Positions 13,480-20,975 of a DNA stretch of 22,145 bases are shown one piece after another; position 1 is the first letter of the stretch, and every line of letters begins with the position of its first letter. This DNA comes from JBCCSZ01 sp039199225. GTDB lineage: Bacteria; Bacteroidota; Bacteroidia; Chitinophagales; Saprospiraceae. A program made the position numbers and the translations under genes. A model generated the notes under the pieces. That model was not told where the DNA came from. It made no database searches and saw only the letters and a list, made by a program, of their open reading frames with translations. The stretch covers positions 1 to 22,145 of the forward strand of contig JBCCSZ010000107.1 of NCBI GenBank assembly GCA_039199225.1, in the 5' to 3' direction.

Positions 13480-16242
13480 TTATAACATAGACCTCTTAAT
13501 GAATTTAATGCTGTGTTGCTGTCCGTCAGATGTCTGTAAATGCAACCAATACAGTCCGTTGGATAAACGGCCCAATTCTAGTAATTCCTTGTTCCAACCT
13601 TCCGTCTGCAACTGTTGCTGGCGCCAAACCACTCGACCCAAAGCATCGATGATGCGCATTTCAACTGCTTGGGTTTGCCCTTTTAACTGGAAGCTGAGCA
13701 CCGCCTCGTTTTTGACTGGGTTGGGTGCGAAACGCAGATTTTGGATGCCGCCTACTTGGAATGGGTTGTTTTGAGCGGTATGCGTCGAAACGCTTATCTT
13801 GGAACTAAAGCCCGGACCGCCACAACCTTCGATCCGTATATTGTCTACAATGACCCAATCGTTGTTTTGACTGCCATTATTGACAAATCTCAGGCGGGCG
13901 TTGGAAGAGAGCGAACCACTGTATACCAGCTGTTCTGTTTGCTGGTCGTCGGGCGCAAAGTCTACGCCAGAAGTCCAGCTTTGCAGGGTCGAATAAGTAC
14001 TTCCACCGTTGGTAGACAATTGTAATTCAAAGGATTTGCCGCTTTCCATACTTCGGGTGCCGTAATCAAAGCTGATTCTAATTTCCTGATAAATACTAAG
14101 GTCGAGTAGGTCCGTAAAAGTATTGGAGCTGGAAGTACCATTGCGCAACCGAATGGCATAGCCATTGGAAGTACCTGTAAAGATGCGTGCCGAGTTGCTT
14201 CCACCATCATTCCAAATGCCCCAGGAGGTTTCAAAGTCTTCAAAATCTACCGTGCTGTAAGTACAGCTGGTCGTTTCATTGATCAAAGTAACGCTGCCGC
14301 TGACACTACAACCATTGGCATCGGTTACAACGACGGTATAGGTACCCGCCGACAGTCCCTGCAAGTCCATCTGACTGCTGCTGAATCCACCAGGGCCGGT
14401 CCAGGCGTAGGTATAGGGGGGCGTACCACCGGCGGCCGTAGCACTCGCGGTGCCATTGCCTCCACCATTGGTTTCATTGGTCCCATTTACGGTAAGCGTC
14501 AAACTGCTCGGCTCCGTTACTGTGGCACTCGCTGTTGCAGTCGCTGAGGTGTTGTTGTCGGTCACGGTGACACTGTAGGTTCCAGCGCCCACATTTTGCA
14601 GATTGGCCTGTGTTTGACCATTGGACCAAAGATAGCTGTAGCTGCCACTGCCGTTGGTCACGGTCGTGCTGATGCTGCCATCTGATCCGCCTGCGCAGCT
14701 AACCGCTGTAGGGGACAAGACGACGTTTAGGTTGCCGGGGGTAGTTTCGCAATTTCCACTGAGCAATTGAGCATTGACGATGAGGGGATTTTTCACAAAA
14801 TCGCTGTAGGTCTGTGCCTCTGTTGTCGTTGTTGCGGGCGCCAGGTAATAGTGGGTGCGATTTTCGATGAAAAAGAAAGGATTGTTACTGCAGTTTCTGC
14901 CATAGCGTCGATCGGTGCAAACATCGCTGTACAGGCGAAAGCCAAATGTACCAAAGGCAGCTGTATTGCCTCTACAAGTATCGATTGTTCCGGTGCCGCT
15001 GTCGTCGTAGTAGCTCTCTACGGAAACGCTACCAGAATTACCACTGTTGCAAACGACTGCTGTGGGGGCGATTGGAATGTCTGTATCAAAGGTGAAGGTA
15101 GCTGCAATCGAACCATGTGGACCACTGACGAGGTCCCAGTCACTCAAAGCGACATTGGTCAGGAGGTCGGCCGAACCATCGATAGGGACACCGGCGGGAT
15201 ACTTGTCATTGAAGTACGTCATGCCCGTGGCTTGGGTATCGAAATCAAAAGCGTCGACGAAGCCTGCGCAAAGGGCGCCAGAGAAATTGTGTACCCTGAA
15301 ATCGAGGGAGTACTCTGCCCGATACTTCGTGAACAGCGCTGTCAGCTGATTGAAAGTACCACTATTGGAACCCATCACGGTGCGAATGGCACGAACGGGG
15401 CCGTCGATGGAATTGACGATGGGGCCTCTGCCTCTACTAAAAGTTTCTTCTGTTCGGTTACAAAAGCCAGGAGCGATAAACCCTTGGTGGCGGTCCAGAA
15501 TGTCCATTTGGGTAGAGTTGCCGCTTTTGATCCGTAGTACATCTTCTACCCAGCGAGAAGAGACGCCGACTTCATATTCACTAGTCGATAGTGTGGTGTT
15601 TTCACACTGACCAGTCTGTCCGCCATTTGGACATTCCGTATTGTTTTCGCAAATGGGATAGTTGGACAACGGCTGTCCGCTGGACAGGCTGAAGTTGTAA
15701 TCGACATAGTCTTTTCCGGCGGCTTGGTCTAGGGTGCCGTCTTGCTCGAACAGATACAAATAGCCGGTGATGGCATTGTTGATAGGGTCTTGTACGGCCA
15801 ATTCAAAAATGCTGTTTGTCTCCACATTGGCAGGACAATCCGTTCCTGTAAACCGAATGCCAGTATCGAACTGCATAAAGACCAGTTCGTCGTCTGCATC
15901 GAAATTAGGATTGGTATCGGAGCCAACCCCTGTGTTGGGATCGGCATAATACAGGTAGTCCCAGGCGATAGGGAAATTGGACGGAGACGTACAGCCTTGT
16001 CCATCGTAGGGTGCTGCAACATCCTTGAGTACGCGTTCGTCGATTTGGATCGGCACCTGTTCCCAACCATTGCTGGTGTATCGGAAGCCGACGATATCGG
16101 ATGGAAGAAGATTCTGAAAGGCAGAGATTTGGCTACCTTGCACAACGACGGGGTCCTTATCCCTCGTTTGAGCCTGGGTATCAAAAGATAGACTGCACAA
16201 AAGGCAGCAAAATAGTGCAAAGGAGAAAGTTTTATTTTTCAT
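13480..16242 (-). CDS. Large secreted multidomain protein with SprB-type repeats and T9SS sorting domain
   Basis: A 920-residue secreted protein. Residues 1-25 are a signal peptide ending DTQAQ. Residues ~30-500 form one large region rich in Cys, Asp and aromatic residues (for example WDYLYYADPNTG at 94-105, SRWVEDVLRI at 229-238). It is not recognised as a named family. Residues ~503-578 and ~580-655 are two SprB-type/Ig-like repeats (SCAGGSDGSIS, YSYLWSNGQT, AGTYSVTVTD; PPYTYAWTGPGG, AGTYTVVVTDANGC). Residues ~660-808 look like a jelly-roll binding module (VDFEDFETSWGIWNDGG, SGKSFELQLSTNGG, DWVIVDNIRIEG). The last ~85 residues are a T9SS type A domain (LRFAPNPVKNEAVLSF, DALGRVVW, LSNGLYWLHL). 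It is probably cell-surface or released. Its enzymatic role, if any, is not visible. Confidence 0.9.
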   Translation of the reverse strand: MKNKTFSFALFCCLLCSLSFDTQAQTRDKDPVVVQGSQISAFQNLLPSDIVGFRYTSNGWEQVPIQIDERVLKDVAAPYDGQGCTSPSNFPIAWDYLYYADPNTGVGSDTNPNFDADDELVFMQFDTGIRFTGTDCPANVETNSIFELAVQDPINNAITGYLYLFEQDGTLDQAAGKDYVDYNFSLSSGQPLSNYPICENNTECPNGGQTGQCENTTLSTSEYEVGVSSRWVEDVLRIKSGNSTQMDILDRHQGFIAPGFCNRTEETFSRGRGPIVNSIDGPVRAIRTVMGSNSGTFNQLTALFTKYRAEYSLDFRVHNFSGALCAGFVDAFDFDTQATGMTYFNDKYPAGVPIDGSADLLTNVALSDWDLVSGPHGSIAATFTFDTDIPIAPTAVVCNSGNSGSVSVESYYDDSGTGTIDTCRGNTAAFGTFGFRLYSDVCTDRRYGRNCSNNPFFFIENRTHYYLAPATTTTEAQTYSDFVKNPLIVNAQLLSGNCETTPGNLNVVLSPTAVSCAGGSDGSISTTVTNGSGSYSYLWSNGQTQANLQNVGAGTYSVTVTDNNTSATATASATVTEPSSLTLTVNGTNETNGGGNGTASATAAGGTPPYTYAWTGPGGFSSSQMDLQGLSAGTYTVVVTDANGCSVSGSVTLINETTSCTYSTVDFEDFETSWGIWNDGGSNSARIFTGTSNGYAIRLRNGTSSSNTFTDLLDLSIYQEIRISFDYGTRSMESGKSFELQLSTNGGSTYSTLQSWTSGVDFAPDDQQTEQLVYSGSLSSNARLRFVNNGSQNNDWVIVDNIRIEGCGGPGFSSKISVSTHTAQNNPFQVGGIQNLRFAPNPVKNEAVLSFQLKGQTQAVEMRIIDALGRVVWRQQQLQTEGWNKELLELGRLSNGLYWLHLQTSDGQQHSIKFIKRSML

Positions 16243-16403
16243 CAGACATTTTTTGGTAAATGATAGCGGATGTCAGAGAAGGCACAACAATGGCTTTTCA
16301 TTGCATGGACGCATGAACCCAAAGCAGGCATAAATAGCCTTATACCCGTCTGACAAGCCTTTTAAATTTTTTGAGAAAAACTTCGTATAGCCAAAATGAG
16401 GAG

Positions 16404-16415
16404 CACTAATTAGTG
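16404..16415. promoter_or_regulatory. 12-bp perfect palindrome
   Basis: CACTAATTAGTG reads the same on both strands. It lies 8 bp from the 21-bp dyad and shares a CTAAT core with it, as expected if both bind the same dimeric protein. Confidence 0.35.
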
Positions 16416-16423
16416 TGAAATTT

Positions 16424-16444
16424 ATGCTAATGGATCATTAGCAT
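16424..16444. promoter_or_regulatory. 21-bp dyad, candidate operator
   Basis: ATGCTAATG (16424-16432), spacer GAT, then CATTAGCAT (16436-16444), perfect over 9 bp per arm. It lies about 180 bp upstream of the 920-residue protein start. There is no T-run, so a protein-binding site is more likely than a terminator. Confidence 0.4.
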
Positions 16445-16638
16445 GCGCAATCGAAAGCAGGTTACGACTACAGGTTGAGTACTTGACATGAAAGATATTA
16501 ATAATATCCTTTTGGTCAAAATAATCCGTCATTTATTCCGAAAAGTCTGATTTTCTAGAGGCTTACGTAATGTGTTATAGGCATTTTAATTTTTTGAATA
16601 ATCATCTCCAAAAAAATGTAAACCAGCCATTGGCCAGC

Positions 16639-17931
16639 TTACTGGGTTGAGTTGTGCAATTGTCCCGAATTATTGGTTTGTTGGATGCGAGCACGTTGCT
16701 TTTTACTCAATCCATATTGGTAGAAAAATGCTGGTTTGTAGCCATAGTAGCTCGAATGCGCCTTCATCTGGGGATCGTGTAAGTCTTGGCTCAAGTCGCA
16801 ATCGAACCGTAGGAGGATGGAGCAATTTTTTCCAGGCCCACCGGCGAAGGTGACATGTGCCAAGCCCCAAGTAATGCCTCGCCCATCTTTTGTGTTGGTG
16901 AAAGCATCCGGTATGTACGGTCCGCCAGCAATGGGTAGGAGGGAAGTGATGGAGGCGATTTCGAAATTGACGCCATCTTCGGCATATTGGATGGTGAAGT
17001 GTTCATTGCCATCTTTGATGACCATGGCGGCTATACCTTCTTTGAAGGGGAACAGAGTGGTTTCATGGCCCGAGGCCAGTACCGGATTCAAGGGGTGTTT
17101 TTTGAAAGGTCCGAGGGGGTGATCTGCCATGGCCAGCCCTTGCATGCGAACCAATTGGGGATCGCCATCGAAATCCGATTTGTAGTAGAGGTATATCTTG
17201 TCTTTGTATACCAAAGGGTATGGGTCGTGGATGGAGTATTGGTCCCAAGCCCCGGAAGTGCCGTTGGGAATGACAATCTCATGTGTGGGCGTCCAGGGGC
17301 CGTCGGGCGAGTCGGCATAGGAAACGGTAACCGGGCAGTCGTCGCCCCGCTTACCACTTGCCTCCATGAAGCCTTGGTAATAGAGGTAGTACTTCCCTTC
17401 CCAGATGAGAATATCGGTGGTCGACACAGAACGCCAGCCGACATTGGGCTTGGCGGGCCGTGGGATGGCAACGCCCTGCTCTTCCCAGCTAAAGCCATCG
17501 GTACTGGTGGCATACCAGATTTCGGCGAGGTCCCAATCACTCGATGGGATGCTGTCGTTGGAATTTTTGGCTCCCTGTGGCGGTGTAGGTGTGTTGCGGT
17601 AGGTATACCAGACGTAATACTTACCGTTGGCAAAGATGACTTTGGAAGGGTCGCGGCGGGTGATGGTGCCATCGAGTCCGTTGTAGTCGAAACCTTTTAA
17701 TTCCGTGTATTTGAATTGAGAGTACAGCTCGTTGTCTTCGGGCCGAGGAGCTAAGTAAGCATCGTAGTTTCTTTCCATTGAGGCACTCAGCGCTTGATCG
17801 GGTTTTTCTTTTGGAAGTTGAAATGGAAAATCTTTGGCAGCTTTTTGGGGTGCTTCCTGCTGGCAGGCCCATAGGAGTAGTCCGATGCTTATGAATAGTA
17901 GGTAGTGGACGGTTGGCTTCAGTTGTTTCAT
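16639..17931 (-). CDS. GH117-like glycoside hydrolase lipoprotein (probable 3,6-anhydro-L-galactosidase)
   Basis: A 430-residue lipoprotein. The lipobox LLWAC places the acylated cysteine at residue 23. A short helical segment (about 45-70) precedes a five-bladed propeller of the GH43/GH117 type. Motifs in order: YTELKGFDYN at 75-84, TRRDPSKVIF at 91-100, KYYVWYTYR at 104-112, SSDWDLAEIWYATSTDGFSWEEQG at 130-153, SIHDPYPLV at 233-241, IYLYYKSD at 246-253 and SGHETTLFPFKEGIAA at 287-302. By analogy with GH117 alpha-1,3-(3,6-anhydro)-L-galactosidases, Asp94, Asp236, His289 and Glu290 are the likely active-site residues. Such enzymes remove anhydrogalactose from neoagaro-oligosaccharide ends in red-algal agar breakdown. 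No SusC/SusD pair, sulfatase or agarase is adjacent. A -7-like element lies upstream. Confidence 0.82.
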   Translation of the reverse strand: MKQLKPTVHYLLFISIGLLLWACQQEAPQKAAKDFPFQLPKEKPDQALSASMERNYDAYLAPRPEDNELYSQFKYTELKGFDYNGLDGTITRRDPSKVIFANGKYYVWYTYRNTPTPPQGAKNSNDSIPSSDWDLAEIWYATSTDGFSWEEQGVAIPRPAKPNVGWRSVSTTDILIWEGKYYLYYQGFMEASGKRGDDCPVTVSYADSPDGPWTPTHEIVIPNGTSGAWDQYSIHDPYPLVYKDKIYLYYKSDFDGDPQLVRMQGLAMADHPLGPFKKHPLNPVLASGHETTLFPFKEGIAAMVIKDGNEHFTIQYAEDGVNFEIASITSLLPIAGGPYIPDAFTNTKDGRGITWGLAHVTFAGGPGKNCSILLRFDCDLSQDLHDPQMKAHSSYYGYKPAFFYQYGLSKKQRARIQQTNNSGQLHNSTQ

Positions 17932-17968
17932 ATTTTATTTCTTAGACGACCTAATATTTGGAGTCGAC

Positions 17969-17976
17969 CAAATTTA
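17969..17976 (-). promoter_or_regulatory. Candidate -7 element of the GH117-like gene
   Basis: The minus strand reads TAAATTTG, a full match to TAnnTTTG, 37 bp upstream of the start codon at 17931. No -33 TTG lies at the expected distance, so an activator may be needed. Confidence 0.4.
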
Positions 17977-18295
17977 CTGAAAGCTATGGGTTATCCCGAT
18001 TTTGCCTTTTCCTTTCACTAGAAGGAATCTGGTAAATCCTACCTCAAATGTTTTATTGGGTAGTGTAATCTGCCCATACACAGGTCAAATAGTGTATGAT
18101 TGATCTCAAAGCGGTAAGTGCTTGGACAAAATTATTGGATCTCACTCAAAGCAAATGAAGTTCACTCAGTCCTGCATATCCTGAACATCAAAAGTTTGCT
18201 ATCAGGTTGGATACTATATGTTCATATGCTAATAGGTAGTAGTATTGATTATTAATTGTATATCTAATGAATTGGTTGACAGTGAATTAATAGTC

Positions 18296-18327
18296 TTTGA
18301 AAGTGTGAAATTAAAATTGTATCTTGG
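18296..18327 (+). promoter_or_regulatory. Candidate promoter of the antitoxin-like gene
   Basis: TTTG at 18296-18299 and TATCTTGG at 18320-18327 (7/8 to TAnnTTTG) are separated by 20 bp, close to Bacteroidota -33/-7 spacing. The start codon follows 18 bp later. Confidence 0.4.
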
Positions 18328-18344
18328 ATCAAAATCATCAATAA

Positions 18345-18542
18345 ATGAATAGAATTGATAAAGTAGTTCGAGTCGTAAAGAAAAATAATGATGATGGTAA
18401 CATAAAGTATTTCTTATCCTTATCCCATGCAGATAGATTGGAACATTTGGAGATGCTTAGAACTGAATATATAAAATGGAAAAATTCGAATGATCCTAAA
18501 TCAAGACTTCAAAGAGTTTATTCAATTACTAAACGAGCATAA
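18345..18542 (+). CDS. Small antitoxin-like partner of a nucleotidyltransferase
   Basis: A 65-residue basic protein without signal or membrane segment. The pattern (RIDKVVRV, then a lysine/aspartate-rich turn, YFLSLSHADRLEHLEMLRTEYI near 22-43, and SRLQRVYSI near the end) resembles small proteins encoded just before minimal nucleotidyltransferases in Bacteroidota and related phyla, where the pair is regarded as toxin-antitoxin-like. The gene overlaps the start of the downstream nucleotidyltransferase (ATG at 18490) by 53 nt in another frame. Base composition is clearly more AT-rich than the flanking genes, which suggests acquisition by transfer. The frame is intact even though its partner is broken. 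The family assignment is from remembered pattern similarity and is moderate. Confidence 0.65.
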   Translation: MNRIDKVVRVVKKNNDDGNIKYFLSLSHADRLEHLEMLRTEYIKWKNSNDPKSRLQRVYSITKRA

Positions 18543-18859
18543 GGTAGAATATCTGATTGTTGGAGGCTATGCGCTTGCCTTTCACGGATACCCAAGAAGA
18601 AGACTTTCTAAACGAAGAAAATATAATCCAGCTAGGATACCCGCCTAATAGAATAGATATTATTAATCAAATTGATAGTGTAGCATTCAAAGATGCCTTT
18701 GAGAATAGAGAGGTATTCAAGAATGAGCAAATGGTAATGAATTTTATTGGAATTGAACAGCTCATTCAAAACAAGAAAGCATCTGGAAGACTACAAGACT
18801 TAGCAGATTTAGAGATATTAGAGAAAATCAAAAAAGAAGCAAACCGCAAGGAAAAATAG
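18490..18859 (+). pseudogene. Nucleotidyltransferase broken by a deletion that removed the active site
   Basis: The N-terminal part reads from ATG 18490 (MILNQDFKEFIQLLNEHKVE, then YLIVGGYALAFHGYPR). It leaves frame at about 18592-18602 and stops at 18646-18648 after 52 codons. The family's C-terminal part is found in the next frame from about 18596 to 18859: EEDFLNEENIIQLGYPPNRI, IGIEQLIQNKKASGRLQDLADLE. Intact members (DUF6036/MNT-like) have roughly 30-40 residues between these blocks, including the metal-binding Asp-x-Asp. Here the blocks abut within a few codons at a repetitive AAGAAGAAGA stretch. A non-triplet deletion therefore removed the catalytic motif and shifted the frame. The residual frame at 18557-18859 (100 codons) has an unrelated start and is probably not a functional gene. 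Confidence 0.8.
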
Positions 18860-18860
18860 C

Positions 18861-18960
18861 TTCCGACATACAGGGCAAATATCCCTGCACCTAATCTGGT
18901 CGGAGGGATTGCTTCTCGCAACCAAAATCTGCGAGCCCTCCGAATCGCGTTCGGAGGCTC
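18861..18960. other. Structured intergenic segment with competing stems
   Basis: Stems visible on the plus strand: TCCGAC (18861-18866)/GTCGGA (18899-18904) enclosing CAGGG (18870-18874)/CCCTG (18882-18886); CGGAGGG (18901-18907)/CCCTCCG (18936-18942) enclosing CTCGCA (18915-18920)/TGCGAG (18930-18935); and CCTCCGAA (18937-18944)/TTCGGAGG (18950-18957) around a 5-nt loop. The last two share the CCTCCG arm and exclude each other. The segment lies between convergent gene ends, so it may be a terminator complex or a mobile repeat. No long T-run follows. Confidence 0.45.
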
Positions 18961-18985
18961 TACAGATGGTTGGATAGACGACTTT

Positions 18986-19990
18986 CTAACTAATTTTTTC
19001 AAACAACTTTTGAATGGTCGCCTCGGCCCGCTTGTTGCCAGAAAGGGCGGCATTGATTCTCTTGGCAATTCCCTTGGTTGTAGGCATTTGTCTTGCAGCG
19101 ATTTTTCTTCTCTGCTTTAGCATGGTCAAAGCTTTGTTGATGCCATCTTCTTCGATGATGAATTTTCCATTTTTGATGGCGTAGTTAATCCTTACAGGAA
19201 TGTTGCCCAGTTTGAAGCTGGTCGTTCGGGTGGGGGCATTGGCGGCTTTGGACAGATTGCTGCCGAGCTGACTGAGGGATACCGGCGCTCCAAATACGCT
19301 GGCAACGGGGGTAAAATCGCTGGTCAGAAAATCAGTGAAGGGGTTTTCGAAAGTCGCATGGGTGTTGAGGAGTTGTTCGCCTTGTCCGTTGGCCGTATTG
19401 ATGCTGTAGGCCAATTGGTCGAAGTCTAGGTTGGTTTGAACGGCAGGGTCACCGGGATTGAATTGTGGGTCGATGAAGGTGCCGCGTTGTTCTGCCGATA
19501 CGAGTATGCGGGCGGACACTGGTGCGGAAAAGGTGGTGGGGTTGAAGGATTCGACATTGGAGCTTAGAACGATTTCTGCAAATCCCCGGATGGCCAAGTC
19601 GGCTGGTGTTGGCAACAGCGTTTGTACCCTTGGAAGTAGCGCCAAAGATGCGGTTTGCCCGGCTGGTAAAGGCAAGCAATTGACAAAATGACCCAACTGA
19701 GAATCTGGGATCAACTCGCCAGCACTGGCCATACTGGTTTGAAGTAAGTTGTCTTGGGTGATGTCCCAAACAAGATCGTTATTGGTGGCTGTAAATGCGG
19801 TATTGGGGCTGTCGGGCGGCGTCTCTGGCATAGAGGTGCGCGTCCTAAAAATCAATTTGAGGTCTCTGGATTCCAAATTTGAAATCTGCAGGAAATAACC
19901 TTGTACGACCACTCGGGCGATTTCGGCACCGGGACCAACAGGTGGAGCGATGGGCTTGACAAGGAGTTCAAAATTACTGATGATTGCCAT
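18986..19990 (-). CDS. Hypothetical protein, beta-rich with a basic helical C-terminus
   Basis: A 334-residue protein not recognised as any family. It has no signal peptide, membrane helix or T9SS domain. Residues 1-270 look beta-rich, with proline- and threonine-rich turns (KPIAPPVGPG at 12-21; SMPETPPDSPNT at 53-64; FSAPVSARILVSAEQRGTF at 154-172). Residues 280-334 switch to basic amphipathic helices (KALTMLKQRRKIAARQ; KGIAKRINAALSGNKRAEAT). Such a split could mean a beta-sandwich body with a nucleic-acid- or protein-binding tail, but nothing is diagnostic. The codon pattern and the clean 1-kb frame support a real gene. It stands alone, convergent with the broken nucleotidyltransferase. Confidence 0.75.
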   Translation of the reverse strand: MAIISNFELLVKPIAPPVGPGAEIARVVVQGYFLQISNLESRDLKLIFRTRTSMPETPPDSPNTAFTATNNDLVWDITQDNLLQTSMASAGELIPDSQLGHFVNCLPLPAGQTASLALLPRVQTLLPTPADLAIRGFAEIVLSSNVESFNPTTFSAPVSARILVSAEQRGTFIDPQFNPGDPAVQTNLDFDQLAYSINTANGQGEQLLNTHATFENPFTDFLTSDFTPVASVFGAPVSLSQLGSNLSKAANAPTRTTSFKLGNIPVRINYAIKNGKFIIEEDGINKALTMLKQRRKIAARQMPTTKGIAKRINAALSGNKRAEATIQKLFEKIS

Positions 19991-20591
19991 AAATATACAT
20001 GTTTTGGATGAAGAAATTTATTTGAATTTTTAGGCATAGGTTTTTCATCCGTCCAAACGAGCAATCGTCTGGCGGCGCCAAAAGTCCATAAGGGTCGATC
20101 ATTGACCAACAAGCCAATAGTAGCCTGCGGCAATGGTTCGACCAGTGTCGACTTCCCTAAAAATGGGGCCTAGAAATGCCCTGCTAAATTATTAAAGATG
20201 AGATTCGATTGAGGTCTTGTTTTGTCGTGCGCGATCCGCGTGATTTAAAGTTTTTTTTACGCTCCTTAAGTGCTGCTTTTTTATTGAGATCATTCAAAAA
20301 TGCGTTTCGCAAAAACAAGATTTACAGCTATGAGGCGGAAAGATAACAAGATTTTTTCAAATATTCTAATAGGCAGACGGAAAGTACCTTTTCTCCTTTT
20401 TGCATTAAAGAAAGGAATAGGTATTGAGGTCAATACAATTTACAAGATCATTTTATAAAGGTTTGCGATCTGATTAGTTGGATTTGGTATTAAAAAAAGA
20501 TAGGGGCTGTCTTGAATTCCAAGACGCCCCTCCTAAAAATCGCTATGTGGCGTATTGCCAACTTTGTTCACTATTTTGACATTAGCACGGG
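19991..20591. other. Long intergenic region, possible gene remnant near its left end
   Basis: 601 bp without an intact gene. The promoter of the 334-residue protein should lie at its left edge, and a strong minus-strand terminator sits at 20492-20531. Bases about 20045-20165 are more GC-rich and on the minus strand read as protein-like (GLLVNDRPLW, FGAARRLLVW) before losing sense, so they may be a decayed gene. This is weak. The rest is AT-rich with no signal I can name. Confidence 0.4.
20492..20531 (-). terminator. Rho-independent terminator of the desaturase/Spy-like gene
   Basis: A stem of AGGGGCTGTCTTG (20502-20514) with CAAGACGCCCCT (20520-20531), 12 bp with one bulged base and a 5-nt loop. 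On the minus strand it is followed by TATCTTTTTTT (A-run at 20492-20498 on the plus strand). It lies about 60 bp after the stop at 20592. Confidence 0.8.
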
Positions 20592-20975
20592 TTAATTTCG
20601 ATGCTCCGCTATCATCTTTTCTCGGGCCTCCTCCTGCCTTTCGACATACAGCTCATATTGCTCTTTTGTCAAAAGCTTTTTCATCTCTTTGTTTCTCGAT
20701 TTGCCGATGGATTTCATTTTGCGGTATTTACTGAGTTTACTCATATCGCTTTCTTTCAGTGCCAGCATTTGATTGCCATACTTTTTGGAAATGGCGACAA
20801 ACTCGGGCCGTTGTTCTTCAGTCAACTGAAGGGATTCGATGTGGTTCTCCATATTTTTTCTCATCTCCGTCTTCTGCTCTTCACTTAAGTTGGCCAGACG
20901 ATCTTGTGCTTGGCTAGCATTCCAGCCGAACAGCATTAACAGGAGGACAACGGATATGATTTTTGCTGCTTTCAT
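20592..20975 (-). CDS. Spy/LTxxQ-like periplasmic module, possibly a separate overlapping gene
   Basis: This is the C-terminal module of the fused frame, which could be translated on its own from ATG 20975 (127 residues) or ATG 20990 (132 residues). It begins with a classical Sec signal peptide (KAAK, hydrophobic core, cleavage after ASQAQ). It continues as a highly charged helical protein with three L-[ST]-x-E-Q motifs, as in Spy/CpxP-like periplasmic proteins that act as chaperones or envelope-stress buffers. AAAAATTTAAGAACC just before ATG 20990 resembles a Bacteroidota intergenic leader. Two genes that lost the separating stop, or an internal start, are therefore as likely as a true fusion protein. 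Confidence 0.6.
   Translation of the reverse strand: MKAAKIISVVLLLMLFGWNASQAQDRLANLSEEQKTEMRKNMENHIESLQLTEEQRPEFVAISKKYGNQMLALKESDMSKLSKYRKMKSIGKSRNKEMKKLLTKEQYELYVERQEEAREKMIAEHRN

Larger units (their letters stand above)
16243..16638. other. Intergenic region with three dyad-symmetric sites
   Basis: 396 bp, AT-rich, without a gene. It lies upstream of the 920-residue protein and downstream of the GH117-like lipoprotein, both on the minus strand. It holds perfect palindromes at 16404-16415 and 16424-16444, and GATATTA (16494-16500)/TAATATC (16502-16508). The promoter of the T9SS gene should be here. No clear terminator for the GH117-like gene was found. Confidence 0.5.
17932..18344. other. 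Divergent intergenic region between the GH117-like gene and the antitoxin-like gene
   Basis: 413 bp, AT-rich, no gene seen. It includes a perfect -7 element for the minus-strand lipoprotein (17969-17976), a stem CATACAC (18075-18081)/GTGTATG (18092-18098), and a candidate promoter for the plus-strand cassette (18296-18327). Confidence 0.5.

Noticed and set aside
13437..13485. tRNA-like T-loop (GTGTTCGATTC) near 13464-13474
   Set aside because: No acceptor, D or anticodon stem can be built around it; the stem present is a simple terminator-like hairpin.
14767..15537. 256-codon plus-strand frame antisense to the 920-residue T9SS protein
   Set aside because: Shadow frame: the opposite strand carries a continuous multidomain protein with signal peptide and sorting domain.
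16987..17700. 237-codon plus-strand frame antisense to the GH117-like gene
   Set aside because: Shadow of a well-supported glycoside hydrolase with conserved motifs; no features of its own.
18557..18859. Standalone 100-codon gene
   Set aside because: Its first residues do not match any start of the family, while the remainder matches the C-terminal half of a nucleotidyltransferase; treated as part of a pseudogene.
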